Both the position numbers and the translations under genes were made by a program. This document shows positions 53,172 through 63,164 of a DNA stretch of 64,000 bases, piece by piece (the first letter of the stretch is position 1; each line of letters starts with the position of its first letter). The stretch spans positions 1,426,001 to 1,490,000 of the forward strand of contig NZ_CP053348.1 of the NCBI RefSeq assembly GCF_013394595.1, given 5' to 3'. The notes beneath the pieces were generated by a model. It made no database searches. It had not been told where the DNA came from and worked only from the letters and a program-made list of their open reading frames with translations. The stretch comes from Winogradskyella forsetii (GTDB lineage Bacteria > Bacteroidota > Bacteroidia > Flavobacteriales > Flavobacteriaceae).

Positions 53172-53730
53172 AACGCTTTACAGCAATCTCAGAAACTTTA
53201 AAAGGATACGCTTTTTTTACATTTTCGAGTTCCTCTTTTGTTAATTGATCAGGTGTTTTGTTAAAAACTTGTTTGGCGTATCGTGTTCTTAAATCGTAAT
53301 AGGCTTTTGTAATTTCATCCTGTACAGATATAAAGGCACTATATTTGGTTAATGCATCATGACTTAATGAAATTACAGCGGCATCAGGATGGTCTGAAGA
53401 TTCTGACGATGTTTTACCTTCACAATAATCACAAGTACTAAGACCGTTGTTATCGATAAAAGTTTCAACAATCTTCTTAACGTCTGTGAGTTCAACTAGG
53501 TCATTCTCAATCATTATTTCCTGTTTTTCGTTCATCGCAATGTGTAATAAGTTGCGTTCTGCGATGTCTGCGGTACAGTCACCTGTTTCACAGACAGGAG
53601 GCAATTGTCGTAAAATGCCTTTATCTGCGGAAATGGTCGTAGTTACTAAAAAGAAAATAAGTAACAAAAAGGCAATGTCTGCCATGGATCCTGCATTGAC
53701 CGTTGCAGAATGTCTTCTAAATGATTTCAT
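53164..53730 (-). CDS. ExbD/TolR-family protein
   Basis: A 188-residue protein starting at the ATG at 53730 (MKSFRRHSATVNAGSMADIAFLLLIFFLVTTT), which places the single N-terminal TM helix with its essential Asp (MADIAFLLLIFFLV) at the normal place; an upstream start would add a nonsense leader. The periplasmic domain (about 45-188) contains a CETGDC and a CDYC cluster. It stands without an exbB/tolQ partner, whereas the family works with an ExbB motor and TonB. Confidence 0.8.
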   Translation of the reverse strand: MKSFRRHSATVNAGSMADIAFLLLIFFLVTTTISADKGILRQLPPVCETGDCTADIAERNLLHIAMNEKQEIMIENDLVELTDVKKIVETFIDNNGLSTCDYCEGKTSSESSDHPDAAVISLSHDALTKYSAFISVQDEITKAYYDLRTRYAKQVFNKTPDQLTKEELENVKKAYPFKVSEIAVKRSN

Positions 53731-53849
53731 AATAATAAGATTTAAATGTCTGCCTGTGGGCAGAAAAGTTAATACTTTGTTAATATCAATAACAGTACCA
53801 ATGTTGTTAAATCTTGTTAACAATCCATTTTAAAACCCTTACAATGTGC

Positions 53850-53857
53850 TATTTTTG
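53850..53857 (+). promoter_or_regulatory. -7 promoter element of the helicase
   Basis: TATTTTTG 30 bases before the ATG at 53887. No strong -33 TTG. Confidence 0.4.
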
Positions 53858-53886
53858 CAAAATTAACTAATTGCAAAATTTAGTCT

Positions 53887-55401
53887 ATGTCGTCAGAAAC
53901 TGGAACCGTACAACAAAATGCCACAGAGAAAAGTCTTTATGATTATCAAATAAAGGACTTGAACCGCATTTTTGATGTGATGGAAAATGAGGCTGATGAT
54001 TTTAACCTCTTGTACCAGCTGCCAACAGGAGGAGGGAAAACGGTTATTTTTTCTGAAATCGTAAGACGTTACGTCGAACAACACAACAAAAAAGTGGTAA
54101 TTCTTACACACAGAATTGAGCTATGCAAGCAAACGTCTAATGTGCTTTCTGGTTTCAATGTGAAGAACAAAGTCATTAATAGTAAGGTAAAAACACTTCC
54201 AGATCAAGACGATTTTCAATGTTTTGTAGCCATGGTCGAAACCTTGAATAACCGCTTGTCGGATAACGATTTTCAGCTAAAAAATGTAGGATTAGTTATT
54301 ATTGATGAAGCACATTACAATTCTTTCAGAAAGCTCTTTAAGTTTTTCGAGCATTGTTTTATTCTTGGTGTTACGGCAACACCATTGAGTAGTAATATTA
54401 AGCTACCCATGAAAGATAATTACAACAAACTTATTGTTGGTGATGATATTTCTACTTTAATTAAAAACGGATTTTTGGCCAAGGCAGAAGTGTCCCATTA
54501 CGATGTTGGTCTAACGTCACTGAAAATAGGTATTAATGGCGATTACACCGTAAAATCCTCTGAAGCCTTATATACCAATTCCTTAATGCAATCCAAATTG
54601 TTAATCGCCTATGAAGACATGGCGAAAGATAAAAAAACCTTGATTTTTAATAACGGTATTTATACGTCGAAGGAAGTCTATTACACCTTTAAGAAAGCAG
54701 GTTATAATGTTCGGCATTTAGATAATACGGCTAACAAGCAAGAACGAAAAGAAATTTTAAAATGGTTTAAGCACACACCCGATGCAGTATTGACTTCGGT
54801 CAGTATATTAACTACAGGTTTCGATGAGCCATCTGTGGAATCCATTATCTTAAATAGAGCCACGAGATCCTTAACCTTGTATTTTCAGATGATTGGTCGT
54901 GGTAGCCGAATTTACAAAGACCGAAAATCGTTTCAAGTCATCGATTTAGGTAATAATGAAGCGCGTTTCGGCCCGTGGGATCAGCCGGTGGATTGGCAGC
55001 ATATTTTTAAATATCCAGATTTTTATCTAGAAAATATTCTTGATGACGAATTGCTGGAACGTGATTTCGTCTATACAATGCCAGATTCCCTCAAGGTGAA
55101 ATTCAAGAAATCATTCACTTTAGATTTTGATGTTAAAGCGGAATATAAAGATGTTATTAATTCTGGTAAGAAATCCTTTACGGTAATTGAGCGTTCCATT
55201 GCCCAACATTCTCAAATTTGCATAGACAATAGCGAAGATGTTTTTGATGCAAGAGAACTAACAAAAGATTTGCAAGATGAAATTGCCTACAGGATTAAGC
55301 AATATTGCTATTGTATTATGAACAGCACACAAAACTATAAAGACTGGCTTTTTGAAGAATATAACAGAAAGTTGAGAATTAGCTTCAATGGTAAGTTTTA
55401 A
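53887..55401 (+). CDS. DEAD/DEAH-box SF2 helicase (restriction-type)
   Basis: A 504-residue SF2 helicase of the HsdR/Res-like group: Q-motif region YDYQIKDLNRI, Walker A LPTGGGKTVIFSEIV, DEAH box LVIIDEAHYNSF, motif III GVTATPLS, and the C-terminal helicase domain with motif VI-like MIGRGSRIYK. The remaining C-terminal part (about 400-504) is unique. No nuclease, methylase or target-recognition domain is present, and the neighbours are not a restriction operon, so it appears to be a stand-alone helicase. Confidence 0.85.
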   Translation: MSSETGTVQQNATEKSLYDYQIKDLNRIFDVMENEADDFNLLYQLPTGGGKTVIFSEIVRRYVEQHNKKVVILTHRIELCKQTSNVLSGFNVKNKVINSKVKTLPDQDDFQCFVAMVETLNNRLSDNDFQLKNVGLVIIDEAHYNSFRKLFKFFEHCFILGVTATPLSSNIKLPMKDNYNKLIVGDDISTLIKNGFLAKAEVSHYDVGLTSLKIGINGDYTVKSSEALYTNSLMQSKLLIAYEDMAKDKKTLIFNNGIYTSKEVYYTFKKAGYNVRHLDNTANKQERKEILKWFKHTPDAVLTSVSILTTGFDEPSVESIILNRATRSLTLYFQMIGRGSRIYKDRKSFQVIDLGNNEARFGPWDQPVDWQHIFKYPDFYLENILDDELLERDFVYTMPDSLKVKFKKSFTLDFDVKAEYKDVINSGKKSFTVIERSIAQHSQICIDNSEDVFDARELTKDLQDEIAYRIKQYCYCIMNSTQNYKDWLFEEYNRKLRISFNGKF

Positions 55402-55499
55402 CTTTTTTTTGTATGGATTTCTGTTTTTATACGTTTATTTTGAATTAGGAACGGTTTTTGTTTCTTAGTCAATATCTAATTTTATAACTTATTTTTAAA

Positions 55500-56231
55500 T
55501 TGAAAACCATCAAATACATCCTGTTTATAGTCTGCATATTATGTAGCGCTATGGTTTTTGCCCAAGTTCCGGACAAGGAAAATAAGTCCATTCGTATTCC
55601 TGCTGAAAAATCTGAAACCAAAAAAGATTCTGCTTTGGTGAAAGTTAAGATTGCACCAATCCTCAAAAATGAAGAGGACAGGTCCAGTGGAAAATCTAAG
55701 GAAGAAGAGAAGTTTGTAATTAGGGAAACCGAAAAACCATTCTCAATGACCGAAAATGACGGTCTAAAAAGCCCAGGTGAAATCTTTGAAAAACGCTGGA
55801 AAAAAGAAGCGGTTAAGGGCGGCTATGTTCAAGTCATGTCCGATCAGTTTTTAGGGGAACATAATGTGGATACAAAATTTGTAAATATTGTGTGTAGGGA
55901 TCATCAATATCCTGATGGTGACCGAGTTCAAATTTTGATTAATGGTGTAGTAATAAAACACAGTTTAACGCTTACTAGTAGTTATAGACGTGTAGAAGTT
56001 GATTTGGTAGATGGTAAAAATACCGTTGACATTGTAGCACTAAACCAAGGCGAATCCGGTCCAAATACGGCCGAATTTGTAGTTTATGATGATGTAGGCA
56101 ATGTGATATCTTCAAAAGAATGGAATTTACTAACAGGTGTCAAAGCCACCATTATTTTTAATAATGAAAAGGTGATTATAAAAGAAAAATCCGCTGAAGA
56201 GACGAAAGCTGAAACGGCTTCGAACAATTAA
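55500..56231 (+). CDS. Hypothetical exported protein
   Basis: A 243-residue protein starting at a TTG (LKTIKYILFIVCILCSAMVFA), the only start that gives a complete signal peptide ending in VFAQ. The middle (about 25-100) is Lys/Glu-rich and disordered, then a beta-rich domain (about 110-210) with YPDGDRVQILINGVVIKHSL that looks like an Ig-like or C2-like fold. Not recognised further. Monocistronic, convergent with pepT. Confidence 0.65.
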   Translation: MKTIKYILFIVCILCSAMVFAQVPDKENKSIRIPAEKSETKKDSALVKVKIAPILKNEEDRSSGKSKEEEKFVIRETEKPFSMTENDGLKSPGEIFEKRWKKEAVKGGYVQVMSDQFLGEHNVDTKFVNIVCRDHQYPDGDRVQILINGVVIKHSLTLTSSYRRVEVDLVDGKNTVDIVALNQGESGPNTAEFVVYDDVGNVISSKEWNLLTGVKATIIFNNEKVIIKEKSAEETKAETASNN

Positions 56232-56330
56232 CAACCAATTGATTGTTTGTTGGGCAAAAAATAAGCAATAAACTAAAGTATTTTTAGCTTATTGCTTAAT
56301 AAGTATTAAATCTGAGACTGCGACTGAATA

Positions 56331-57560
56331 CTACTTTTCCAAAGCCGTCAACTCCGCAATCTTAACAATCACTTCGACCGCTTTCTGCATACTTTCTACG
56401 GGCACGTACTCATAACGTCCGTGAAAATTATGGCCTCCAGCAAAAATATTTGGGCAAGGTAAACCCATGTAAGACAATTGAGAACCATCGGTTCCACCGC
56501 GAATGGCTTTAATTAGTGGTGCAATACCAACCGCTTTCATCGCTGCTTCAGCAATATCCACGATATGCATTACAGGTTCCACTTTTTCTTTCATGTTGAA
56601 ATATTGGTCCTTCAATTCAAGCTTAAAAACTTCGCTTTCATATTTAGTGTTTAAATCGTCAACAATCTTTTGCATCAAGGCTTTTCGAGCTTCAAATTTG
56701 TCTTTGTCATGATCACGAATAATATATTCTAATTTTGTTTCTTCGACATCACCTTCAATATTATGTAAGTGGAAAAAACCTTCATATCCTTCGGTATGCT
56801 CTGGCGTTTCCAATCGTGGTAGGCTATTAATAAATTCAGACGCATAATACATGGAATTTATCATTTTTCCTTTGGCATAACCAGGATGTACAATTTTTCC
56901 TTTGACCGTGATTTTTGCGCCTGCTGCATTGAAATTTTCGTATTCGAGTTCGCCAACTTGGCTACCATCCATGGTATAAGCCCAATCGGCTCCAAATTTT
57001 TCGACATCAAATTTATGGGCGCCGCGTCCAATTTCTTCATCAGGCGTAAAACCGACTTTGATGTCTCCATGTTTAATTTCGGGATGATTAATAAGGTGCT
57101 CCATCGCAGTGACGATTTCCGTAATTCCGGCTTTGTCATCTGCTCCCAGAAGTGTTGTACCGTCTGTGGTAATCAACGTCTGACCTTTGTACATCAATAA
57201 ATCTTCAAAATAATCTGGCGAAAGTATAATATTTTGTTCCGCATTGAGTACAATATCCTTTCCATCATAATCTTCAACAATTTGAGGTTTTACATTTGCG
57301 CCAGTAAAATCTGGAGAGGTGTCAAAATGCGAAATAAAACCAATTGTCGGCACATCGTGATCTACGTTACTTGGCAAAGTTGCCATAATGTAGGCATTCT
57401 CGTCAATAGTAACATCGCTTAAGCCTATGTATTTTAGTTCTTCAACTAATTTATTGGCCAAAACCCATTGCTTTTTCGTACTTGGTGTGGTTTCAGAATT
57501 TGGATCGGATTCGGTATCTATGGTTACATAGCTAATAAAACGGTTAATGATATGTTGCAT
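56331..57560 (-). CDS. pepT: Peptidase T (tripeptide aminopeptidase)
   Basis: A 409-residue M20B zinc aminopeptidase that hydrolyses tripeptides; the ATG at 57560 ([20 protein letters not shown]) is the normal start. Zinc ligands are visible: the His-x-Asp of [13 protein letters not shown], the bridging Asp and catalytic partner of [14 protein letters not shown], the Glu pair of [15 protein letters not shown], then the Asp of [10 protein letters not shown] and the His of [13 protein letters not shown]. The gene follows the USP gene in the same direction; the two overlap only if a longer PepT start is used. Confidence 0.93.
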   Translation of the reverse strand: MQHIINRFISYVTIDTESDPNSETTPSTKKQWVLANKLVEELKYIGLSDVTIDENAYIMATLPSNVDHDVPTIGFISHFDTSPDFTGANVKPQIVEDYDGKDIVLNAEQNIILSPDYFEDLLMYKGQTLITTDGTTLLGADDKAGITEIVTAMEHLINHPEIKHGDIKVGFTPDEEIGRGAHKFDVEKFGADWAYTMDGSQVGELEYENFNAAGAKITVKGKIVHPGYAKGKMINSMYYASEFINSLPRLETPEHTEGYEGFFHLHNIEGDVEETKLEYIIRDHDKDKFEARKALMQKIVDDLNTKYESEVFKLELKDQYFNMKEKVEPVMHIVDIAEAAMKAVGIAPLIKAIRGGTDGSQLSYMGLPCPNIFAGGHNFHGRYEYVPVESMQKAVEVIVKIAELTALEK

Positions 57561-57591
57561 AAAGTCGTCTTTATTTTTTAAAATTTTATGA

Positions 57592-58422
57592 TTAAAGTTT
57601 AAAGGTAATAACAGGAAGCTTACTATGGTTGACGACGTCTTCCGAAATACTGCCTCCAAAAAAATGGCTCAACCCTTTTCTTCCGTGTGTAATCATCGCT
57701 AAAGCATCTGCTTTGTTTCTTTTGGCGAAACTTAATAAACCGTCTTCTACATTATGGTCTGAGATACGTGCAATGCTCACATCTGTTTCTTTTAACTTTG
57801 CTGATTCTAAAAATATAGAAATTTTTTCGTCAACTTCATCAGTACTCAAGAAGTCTAAATTTGGAGTATTGATGTGTAGCACGGTTGTATTTGTTCCTAA
57901 TTCTCCAAGTAATTCTAAGGCGGTTTTAAATGCTGAAACACTCTCCTCAGAGAAATCACTTGCCAATATGATGTTTGTAAAATTAACATTTTCTGGTTTA
58001 GATTTTATAACTAAAACAGGCGTATCACTATAGCGAACTACTTTTTCAGTATTAGAACCTGTAAAAATACCATCGTGATCGCTGTGACCTCTAGAACCCA
58101 TTACGATTAAATCAGCTCGGACTTCACTAGCAACTTCAGCTACTTCCTTCAACACCTTATGATATTTTATCATTGGTGTTACACTAATGGCTTCGAGATA
58201 GGGTTGATCCAAAAAAGCTTCAAACTTCTTGTTGGCAACCATCATCATAAATGCATTTTCTTCATTCCGTTGCGAACTAGTTGCTGTTATAATAGATTCT
58301 GATAGCTCTAGCATGTGCATTACAATCAATTCTGAGTTGTGTTGTTTTGCTAATACAGCAGCTGTTTCTAACGCGTATTCTGAGTGTTTTGAAAAATCGA
58401 CGGGAACTATAATTTTTTTCAT
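57592..58422 (-). CDS. Tandem universal stress protein
   Basis: A 276-residue protein with two USP domains (1-140 and 145-276). The first shows the ATP-binding loop [21 protein letters not shown], the second the shorter [17 protein letters not shown]. The N-termini [19 protein letters not shown] and [19 protein letters not shown] are typical. Function in stress survival is general for the family. Start lies about 135 bases from the divergent pyrD ATG. Confidence 0.9.
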   Translation of the reverse strand: MKKIIVPVDFSKHSEYALETAAVLAKQHNSELIVMHMLELSESIITATSSQRNEENAFMMMVANKKFEAFLDQPYLEAISVTPMIKYHKVLKEVAEVASEVRADLIVMGSRGHSDHDGIFTGSNTEKVVRYSDTPVLVIKSKPENVNFTNIILASDFSEESVSAFKTALELLGELGTNTTVLHINTPNLDFLSTDEVDEKISIFLESAKLKETDVSIARISDHNVEDGLLSFAKRNKADALAMITHGRKGLSHFFGGSISEDVVNHSKLPVITFKL

Positions 58423-58533
58423 GATGTGTTGATTTTGATTAGGTTTTCAAAGTTAATCAAATTAGAACCCATTAAATATGATAAATGGCAGTTTATGATA
58501 AAATTAATACTTCGTAATTAAGCTAGAGATGCT

Positions 58534-58541
58534 TATTTTTG
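58534..58541 (+). promoter_or_regulatory. -7 promoter element of pyrD
   Basis: TATTTTTG, 18 bases before the pyrD ATG at 58560, so the mRNA would be nearly leaderless. Confidence 0.45.
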
Positions 58542-58559
58542 CAGTGTTAAAACCGTTGT

Positions 58560-59588
58560 ATGTACAAAGCTATAATCAGACCCATTTTATTTTGTTTCGA
58601 TCCAGAAAAAGTACATTACTTTACGTTTTCTTTAATTCGGAATATATCTAGATTGCCAGGCATTAAAGGTCTATTTAAAAGTCTTTTTATGGTTGAAGAC
58701 AAACGATTGGAACGAGAACTTTTTGGGTTAAAATTTAAGAATCCAGTCGGTTTAGCAGCAGGTTTTGATAAAAATGCGGTTTTGTATAATGAGTTGGCCA
58801 ACTTCGGATTCGGTTTTATTGAAATAGGAACCGTTACACCCGAAGCCCAAAAAGGAAATCCTAAACAACGGTTATTCAGATTAAAAGCAGATCAAGGTAT
58901 TATTAACCGTATGGGTTTTAATAATGAAGGTTTAAGTGCAGCCATTTCAGAACTTAAAAAGAATAAAGGGCAACTTATTATCGGCGGAAATATTGGAAAA
59001 AACACCCAAACCCTTCCAGAAGATTATACCAAAGATTATCTAGAATGCTTTAATGCCTTGCATCCTTATGTGGATTATTTTGTACTGAATGTCAGTTGCC
59101 CAAATGTAGGAAGCCATGCGAAATTAAACGACAAAGACTATTTGTTGGAGTTGATTTCTGCTGTACAAAATGCGAATACGACGTTTAGCAAAGAAAAACC
59201 AATTCTACTGAAAATAGCACCAGATTTAAATACCCAACAATTAGATGAAATCATAGAGTTAATCGCAGAAACCAAGCTCGATGGTGTCATTGCAAGTAAC
59301 ACCTCAGTGGATAGATCGGGATTGAAAACAGGTGATCAAAGACTTTCAGAAATTGGTAATGGTGGACTCAGTGGACAACCAATAAAAGAAAAATCTACTA
59401 AAGTGATCAAATATCTAGCTGATAAAAGCAACAAGGCATTTCCGATCATTGGAGTAGGAGGTGTTCATTCTGCAAAAGATGCTTTGGATAAAATTGATGC
59501 TGGTGCCGATTTAGTTCAAGTTTATACTGGTTTTATTTATGAAGGACCGAGTTTGGTTAAACAGATTAATGAGGCATTGTTAAAGTAA
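58560..59588 (+). CDS. pyrD: Quinone-dependent dihydroorotate dehydrogenase
   Basis: A 342-residue class 2 PyrD that oxidises dihydroorotate to orotate with membrane quinones. The N-terminal helix region (1-40, [16 protein letters not shown]) is the membrane/quinone-binding extension that separates class 2 from class 1. FMN and substrate sites are [16 protein letters not shown], the catalytic Ser in [12 protein letters not shown], and [16 protein letters not shown]. Length and order are normal. Divergent from the USP gene. Confidence 0.95.
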   Translation: MYKAIIRPILFCFDPEKVHYFTFSLIRNISRLPGIKGLFKSLFMVEDKRLERELFGLKFKNPVGLAAGFDKNAVLYNELANFGFGFIEIGTVTPEAQKGNPKQRLFRLKADQGIINRMGFNNEGLSAAISELKKNKGQLIIGGNIGKNTQTLPEDYTKDYLECFNALHPYVDYFVLNVSCPNVGSHAKLNDKDYLLELISAVQNANTTFSKEKPILLKIAPDLNTQQLDEIIELIAETKLDGVIASNTSVDRSGLKTGDQRLSEIGNGGLSGQPIKEKSTKVIKYLADKSNKAFPIIGVGGVHSAKDALDKIDAGADLVQVYTGFIYEGPSLVKQINEALLK

Positions 59589-59618
59589 AATTTGAAACCA
59601 TAATATTGAAAAAGTTAA

Positions 59619-59691
59619 GACACGAATTTCACTCATTATAACTATAACTAAAATTGCGCAATAATTAGTGAAAATTCGTGTAATTCGTGTC
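59619..59691. repeat. Inverted repeat GACACGAATTTCACT type, copy 1
   Basis: GACACGAATTTCACT at the left, AGTGAAAATTCGTGTAATTC then GTGTC at the right. It lies between pyrD and the LysE gene; copy 2 is on the other side of the LysE gene. Confidence 0.65.
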
Positions 59692-59734
59692 AAAAAATCA
59701 CGCATACAACCATTATCGCTAACTAAATCTCATT

Positions 59735-60352
59735 TTGAATTACGACATCCTCTTATCATTCGCATTGGCGACATCAGCTTTAGCCATTTCGCCAGGACCA
59801 GATAATATCTATGTCTTAGTACAAAGTATAAGCAACGGTAAATCTTATGGATTGGCAACCGTTTCCGGATTGATTACGGGCTGTATCGTTCACACAACGC
59901 TGTTGGCATTTGGTGTTTCGGCCATTATAAAAGCGAATGAAAACTTATTCTTTGGCATTAAACTATTAGGCGCTATTTATCTTTTGTATCTGGCTTATAA
60001 AGTCTTTAAATCTAATGCTGAAATAACACTTAGCTCAGAGAATGTACCGAAGAAAAATCTAAAACAGTTATTTGTACAAGGATTTTTTATGAATGTCCTC
60101 AATCCAAAAGTGACAATTTTCTTTCTCGCTTTTTTTCCAGGATTTTTGTTTAGCGAATCGATGAGTACTGTGATTCAGTTTTATATTTTGGGTGGCATTT
60201 TTATGTTGGTGTCGTTTATTATTTTTTCTGCAATAGCATTATTGGCAGGACAGATTAAAACTTATACTTTAAACCATAAGAACTCAGGATTGGTTTTAAA
60301 ATGGTTGCAGATTGTTGTATTTGTTGGGATTGCGGTTTTTATTTTAATTTAG
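59735..60352 (+). CDS. LysE-family amino-acid exporter
   Basis: A 205-residue inner-membrane exporter with six TM helices, starting at TTG (LNYDILLSFALATSALAISPGPDN). The LysE/RhtB signature SPGPDNIYVLVQSISNGKSYGL is near the N-terminus, and NVLNPKVTIFFLAFFPGF is the conserved second motif. Substrate unknown. The gene is bracketed by two related inverted repeats (59619-59691 and 60379-60426). Confidence 0.85.
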   Translation: MNYDILLSFALATSALAISPGPDNIYVLVQSISNGKSYGLATVSGLITGCIVHTTLLAFGVSAIIKANENLFFGIKLLGAIYLLYLAYKVFKSNAEITLSSENVPKKNLKQLFVQGFFMNVLNPKVTIFFLAFFPGFLFSESMSTVIQFYILGGIFMLVSFIIFSAIALLAGQIKTYTLNHKNSGLVLKWLQIVVFVGIAVFILI

Positions 60353-60378
60353 AAAACAAACTTTATTAAAAACCTACT

Positions 60379-60426
60379 GACACGAATTTCACTAATTTCG
60401 ACTATTTATTCGTGCTAATTCGTGTC
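60379..60426. repeat. Inverted repeat GACACGAATTTCACT type, copy 2
   Basis: GACACGAATTTCACTAATTT paired with AATTCGTGTC across a degenerate centre. It overlaps the open frame before the HMG-CoA lyase start, one reason to prefer the start at 60508. Confidence 0.65.
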
Positions 60427-60507
60427 AAGAATAAAAATTTCAATCGATCTATTCATGTTAATAATTATGGCTTTCAAATCCCTAACCTAAACCGTATATT
60501 TGAACCA

Positions 60508-61371
60508 ATGAACAAAGCCGTCAAAATCATAGAATGTCCACGCGATGCCATGCAAGGCATTAAGGATTTTATTCCTACGCAGCAAAAGGTACAATACATT
60601 CAGTCCTTGTTGCGAGTGGGTTTTGATACTATTGACTTTGGGAGTTTTGTATCGCCAAAAGCGATTCCTCAAATGGTAGATACAGCAGAAGTTTTAGCAC
60701 AATTGGATTTAAGCAAAACCGAAAGTAAACTACTTGCCATTATTGCCAATACCAGAGGTGCAACGGATGCGTCCCAACATTCTGAAATCGATTATTTAGG
60801 GTTTCCGTTTTCAATTTCAGAAAACTTCCAAATGCGAAATACCCATAAAACCATTGCACAATCTGTAGTCACACTTTCTGAAATTTTGGAAATCGCAGAT
60901 AAGAGTCATAAAAAAGTAGTCGTCTATATTTCCATGGGTTTTGGAAATCCTTATGGCGACCCTTGGAATGTGGATATCGTTGGCGATTGGACCGAACGTT
61001 TAGCTAAAATGGGGGTTGGTATTTTATCACTTAGCGATACCATTGGAAGCTCTGATGCCGAAAATATTGATTATTTGTTTTCAAACTTAATTCCTGCCTA
61101 TCCCAACATAGAATTTGGAGCTCATTTGCATACCACGCCAACCACTTGGTTCGAAAAAATTGATGCAGCATACAAAGCGGGTTGTAGACGCTTTGACGGT
61201 GCTATTCAGGGATTTGGTGGTTGCCCAATGGCAAAAGATGACTTAACAGGCAATATGCCAACCGAAAAAATGTTATCATACTTCACTCAGAAAAGAGCGC
61301 ATGATCTTAATGCGATGAGTTTTGAGAGTTCTTATAATGAAGCTACCAAAATTTTTACCGAATTTCACTAA
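60508..61371 (+). CDS. Hydroxymethylglutaryl-CoA lyase
   Basis: A 287-residue TIM-barrel lyase from the ATG at 60508 (MNKAVKIIECPRDAMQGIKD). It cleaves HMG-CoA to acetoacetate and acetyl-CoA in leucine degradation. The conserved ECPRDAMQG (catalytic Arg and metal Asp), FGSFVSPKAIPQM, SLSDTIGSS, the His-x-His of FGAHLHTTP, and the signature GFGGCPMAKDDLTGNMPTE with the catalytic Cys are intact. Together with the leucine dehydrogenase-like enzyme and the fused E1 in this window, it points to branched-chain amino-acid catabolism. Confidence 0.92.
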   Translation: MNKAVKIIECPRDAMQGIKDFIPTQQKVQYIQSLLRVGFDTIDFGSFVSPKAIPQMVDTAEVLAQLDLSKTESKLLAIIANTRGATDASQHSEIDYLGFPFSISENFQMRNTHKTIAQSVVTLSEILEIADKSHKKVVVYISMGFGNPYGDPWNVDIVGDWTERLAKMGVGILSLSDTIGSSDAENIDYLFSNLIPAYPNIEFGAHLHTTPTTWFEKIDAAYKAGCRRFDGAIQGFGGCPMAKDDLTGNMPTEKMLSYFTQKRAHDLNAMSFESSYNEATKIFTEFH

Positions 61372-61561
61372 CGAAGTTTCCTAAAAAATCATGTACTAAA
61401 AAAGTTTGAAAGTCTTAATTTTTGAGTAATTAAAACACTCTATAAATTTAACGCTTTTGAATTAAATAAAGTTATCATTGAGATAAATATGAGCTTGGTT
61501 TTGTATTACATTTACTTATTTAAACGCGTAATTTTAAATAACAATTTTATAACAATTAAAA

Positions 61562-62758
61562 ATGAGAAAACTTGCCCTTTACCTATTATTAGTAGCTGTT
61601 GTTTTGTCTTCTTGTTCTAGCGATGACAATAGTTCAGAAGATAATCAACTCATTATTCCACCAACATACCAGTTTACAAGAAACGGAAATTCCACGGTTA
61701 ATTACATAGATCAAACCAATGGGATTTTAATGGCTAACCAATTTATAACTGCACTTGTTAATGTTAATAGAACGGAAATGGAACTTCAAGGTATGTATAA
61801 CAATACTGGGAATTATTTTTCCACATCAGCCTTAAATGAATCTCCTATTAATTTAAGAGGCAAAACAGCAGCCTCACAAGACTATTTTTCAAACAATGCA
61901 TCTGTGTCCAGTGCTATAAGATCTGATGTGGATGGGTGGATAACCAATCAGGTAGTAGAAGTGTTTCCCAATTGGGCTATTACCGCTACATCTGGAACTG
62001 CAGGAAAATTGACTGAAGCAGATAATATCACTATACGTCGGGTAAGTGCTAAAGGTGTTCAATATGCTCAGCTTATGGGTAAGGTAATAGTTGGAAGTTT
62101 TATGATTGATCAGATATTAAATGATAATTTAAGCGTAGCCGTTTTAGATGCTGGAAACAATAGAGCAAATAATGACAATGAAGTCTTGGTAGATGGCAGT
62201 AACTATACCGCCATGGAACATAAATGGGATGAAGCATTTGGTTATGCTTATGGTTTGGACAATGCACAATCACCGCAATTAAATCAAGATTTTTTTCTCA
62301 ATAAATATATTTCAAGGGTAGAGAATGATTCAGATTTCGCAGGAATAGCCGATGACATTTATAGTGCTTTTAAAATAGGAAGAGCTGCTATCGTCGCAAA
62401 GGACTATGATCTTAGAGATGAACAAGCTGATATTATTAAAGAAAAGCTTTCCGTAATTATTGGAATACGATCGGTGTTCTATTTGCGTCAAGGTGTATTC
62501 CAATTGGAAACAGATAAGGCCAGAGCGTTTCATGAATTGTCAGAAGCCTACGGGTTTATTTACGCATTGCAATTTACACGCCAGCCAGGTACAATAAGTC
62601 CATACTTTACAAAAGCGGAAATTGATGCTTACTTAGCGCAACTTATGATAGGAAATGGTTTTTGGGATGTAACTGATGAAACATTAAATCAAATTGCCAC
62701 TGCTATAGCAAACCGTTTTAATTTTAGTGTAGAAGAGGCTGAATTCGCTCCACAATAA
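61562..62758 (+). CDS. DUF4856 lipoprotein, copy 1
   Basis: A 398-residue lipoprotein with lipobox LSSCSS (Cys about residue 18). DUF4856 is recognised by TYQFTRNGNSTVNY, KTAASQDYFSN, KGVQYAQLMGKVIVGSFMIDQILN, YTAMEHKWDEAFGYAYG and the C-terminal helical region LSEAYGFIYALQFTRQPG. It is a Bacteroidota family related to imelysin-like proteins, which are often linked with iron acquisition. The next gene is its paralogue. The terminator at 62791-62827 follows. Confidence 0.88.
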   Translation: MRKLALYLLLVAVVLSSCSSDDNSSEDNQLIIPPTYQFTRNGNSTVNYIDQTNGILMANQFITALVNVNRTEMELQGMYNNTGNYFSTSALNESPINLRGKTAASQDYFSNNASVSSAIRSDVDGWITNQVVEVFPNWAITATSGTAGKLTEADNITIRRVSAKGVQYAQLMGKVIVGSFMIDQILNDNLSVAVLDAGNNRANNDNEVLVDGSNYTAMEHKWDEAFGYAYGLDNAQSPQLNQDFFLNKYISRVENDSDFAGIADDIYSAFKIGRAAIVAKDYDLRDEQADIIKEKLSVIIGIRSVFYLRQGVFQLETDKARAFHELSEAYGFIYALQFTRQPGTISPYFTKAEIDAYLAQLMIGNGFWDVTDETLNQIATAIANRFNFSVEEAEFAPQ

Positions 62759-62790
62759 ACTATTTATAATTTTTACCAATTCGTCTTAAT

Positions 62791-62827
62791 AAAGCTCATG
62801 GATAATTTCGTTCTTGAGCTTTTTTTA
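62791..62827 (+). terminator. Intrinsic terminator of DUF4856 copy 1
   Basis: AAAGCTCA and TGAGCTTT pair around a 16-base loop with seven T afterwards. The remaining 62828-63164 region is an A+T-rich leader of the second copy with no other feature that I can support. Confidence 0.65.
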
Positions 62828-63164
62828 TGTTCTAAAAAATAATTTGAGGTAATTTTTTTAGCTGATTAATAGCAAAAAATTAAATATCGAGGCAACAATA
62901 CTTTTCGTCATGATGTGATTATATTTTTTTGATGTTGTAAAAAATTCAGTTGATTACTACTAATGGATTTTAGGTCAGTACAACTTTATTTGAAAAAAAT
63001 AATAGTGTAATGTGTTGTTATTGAGCTGGCTGTATTTTTATTTAAATTTAATCTAAATAAAATTTGATAATGTAAATATCTGGTTTAAATTTGCATCTTC
63101 AATTGAAATATTATTTATAACAAGTCTTAATAAGAATAGCATAACGATTAAACGTATCATTAAA

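Noticed and set aside
53887-55401. Helicase as part of a restriction or defence island
   Set aside because: No methylase, nuclease or other defence gene adjoins it; the neighbours are housekeeping genes.
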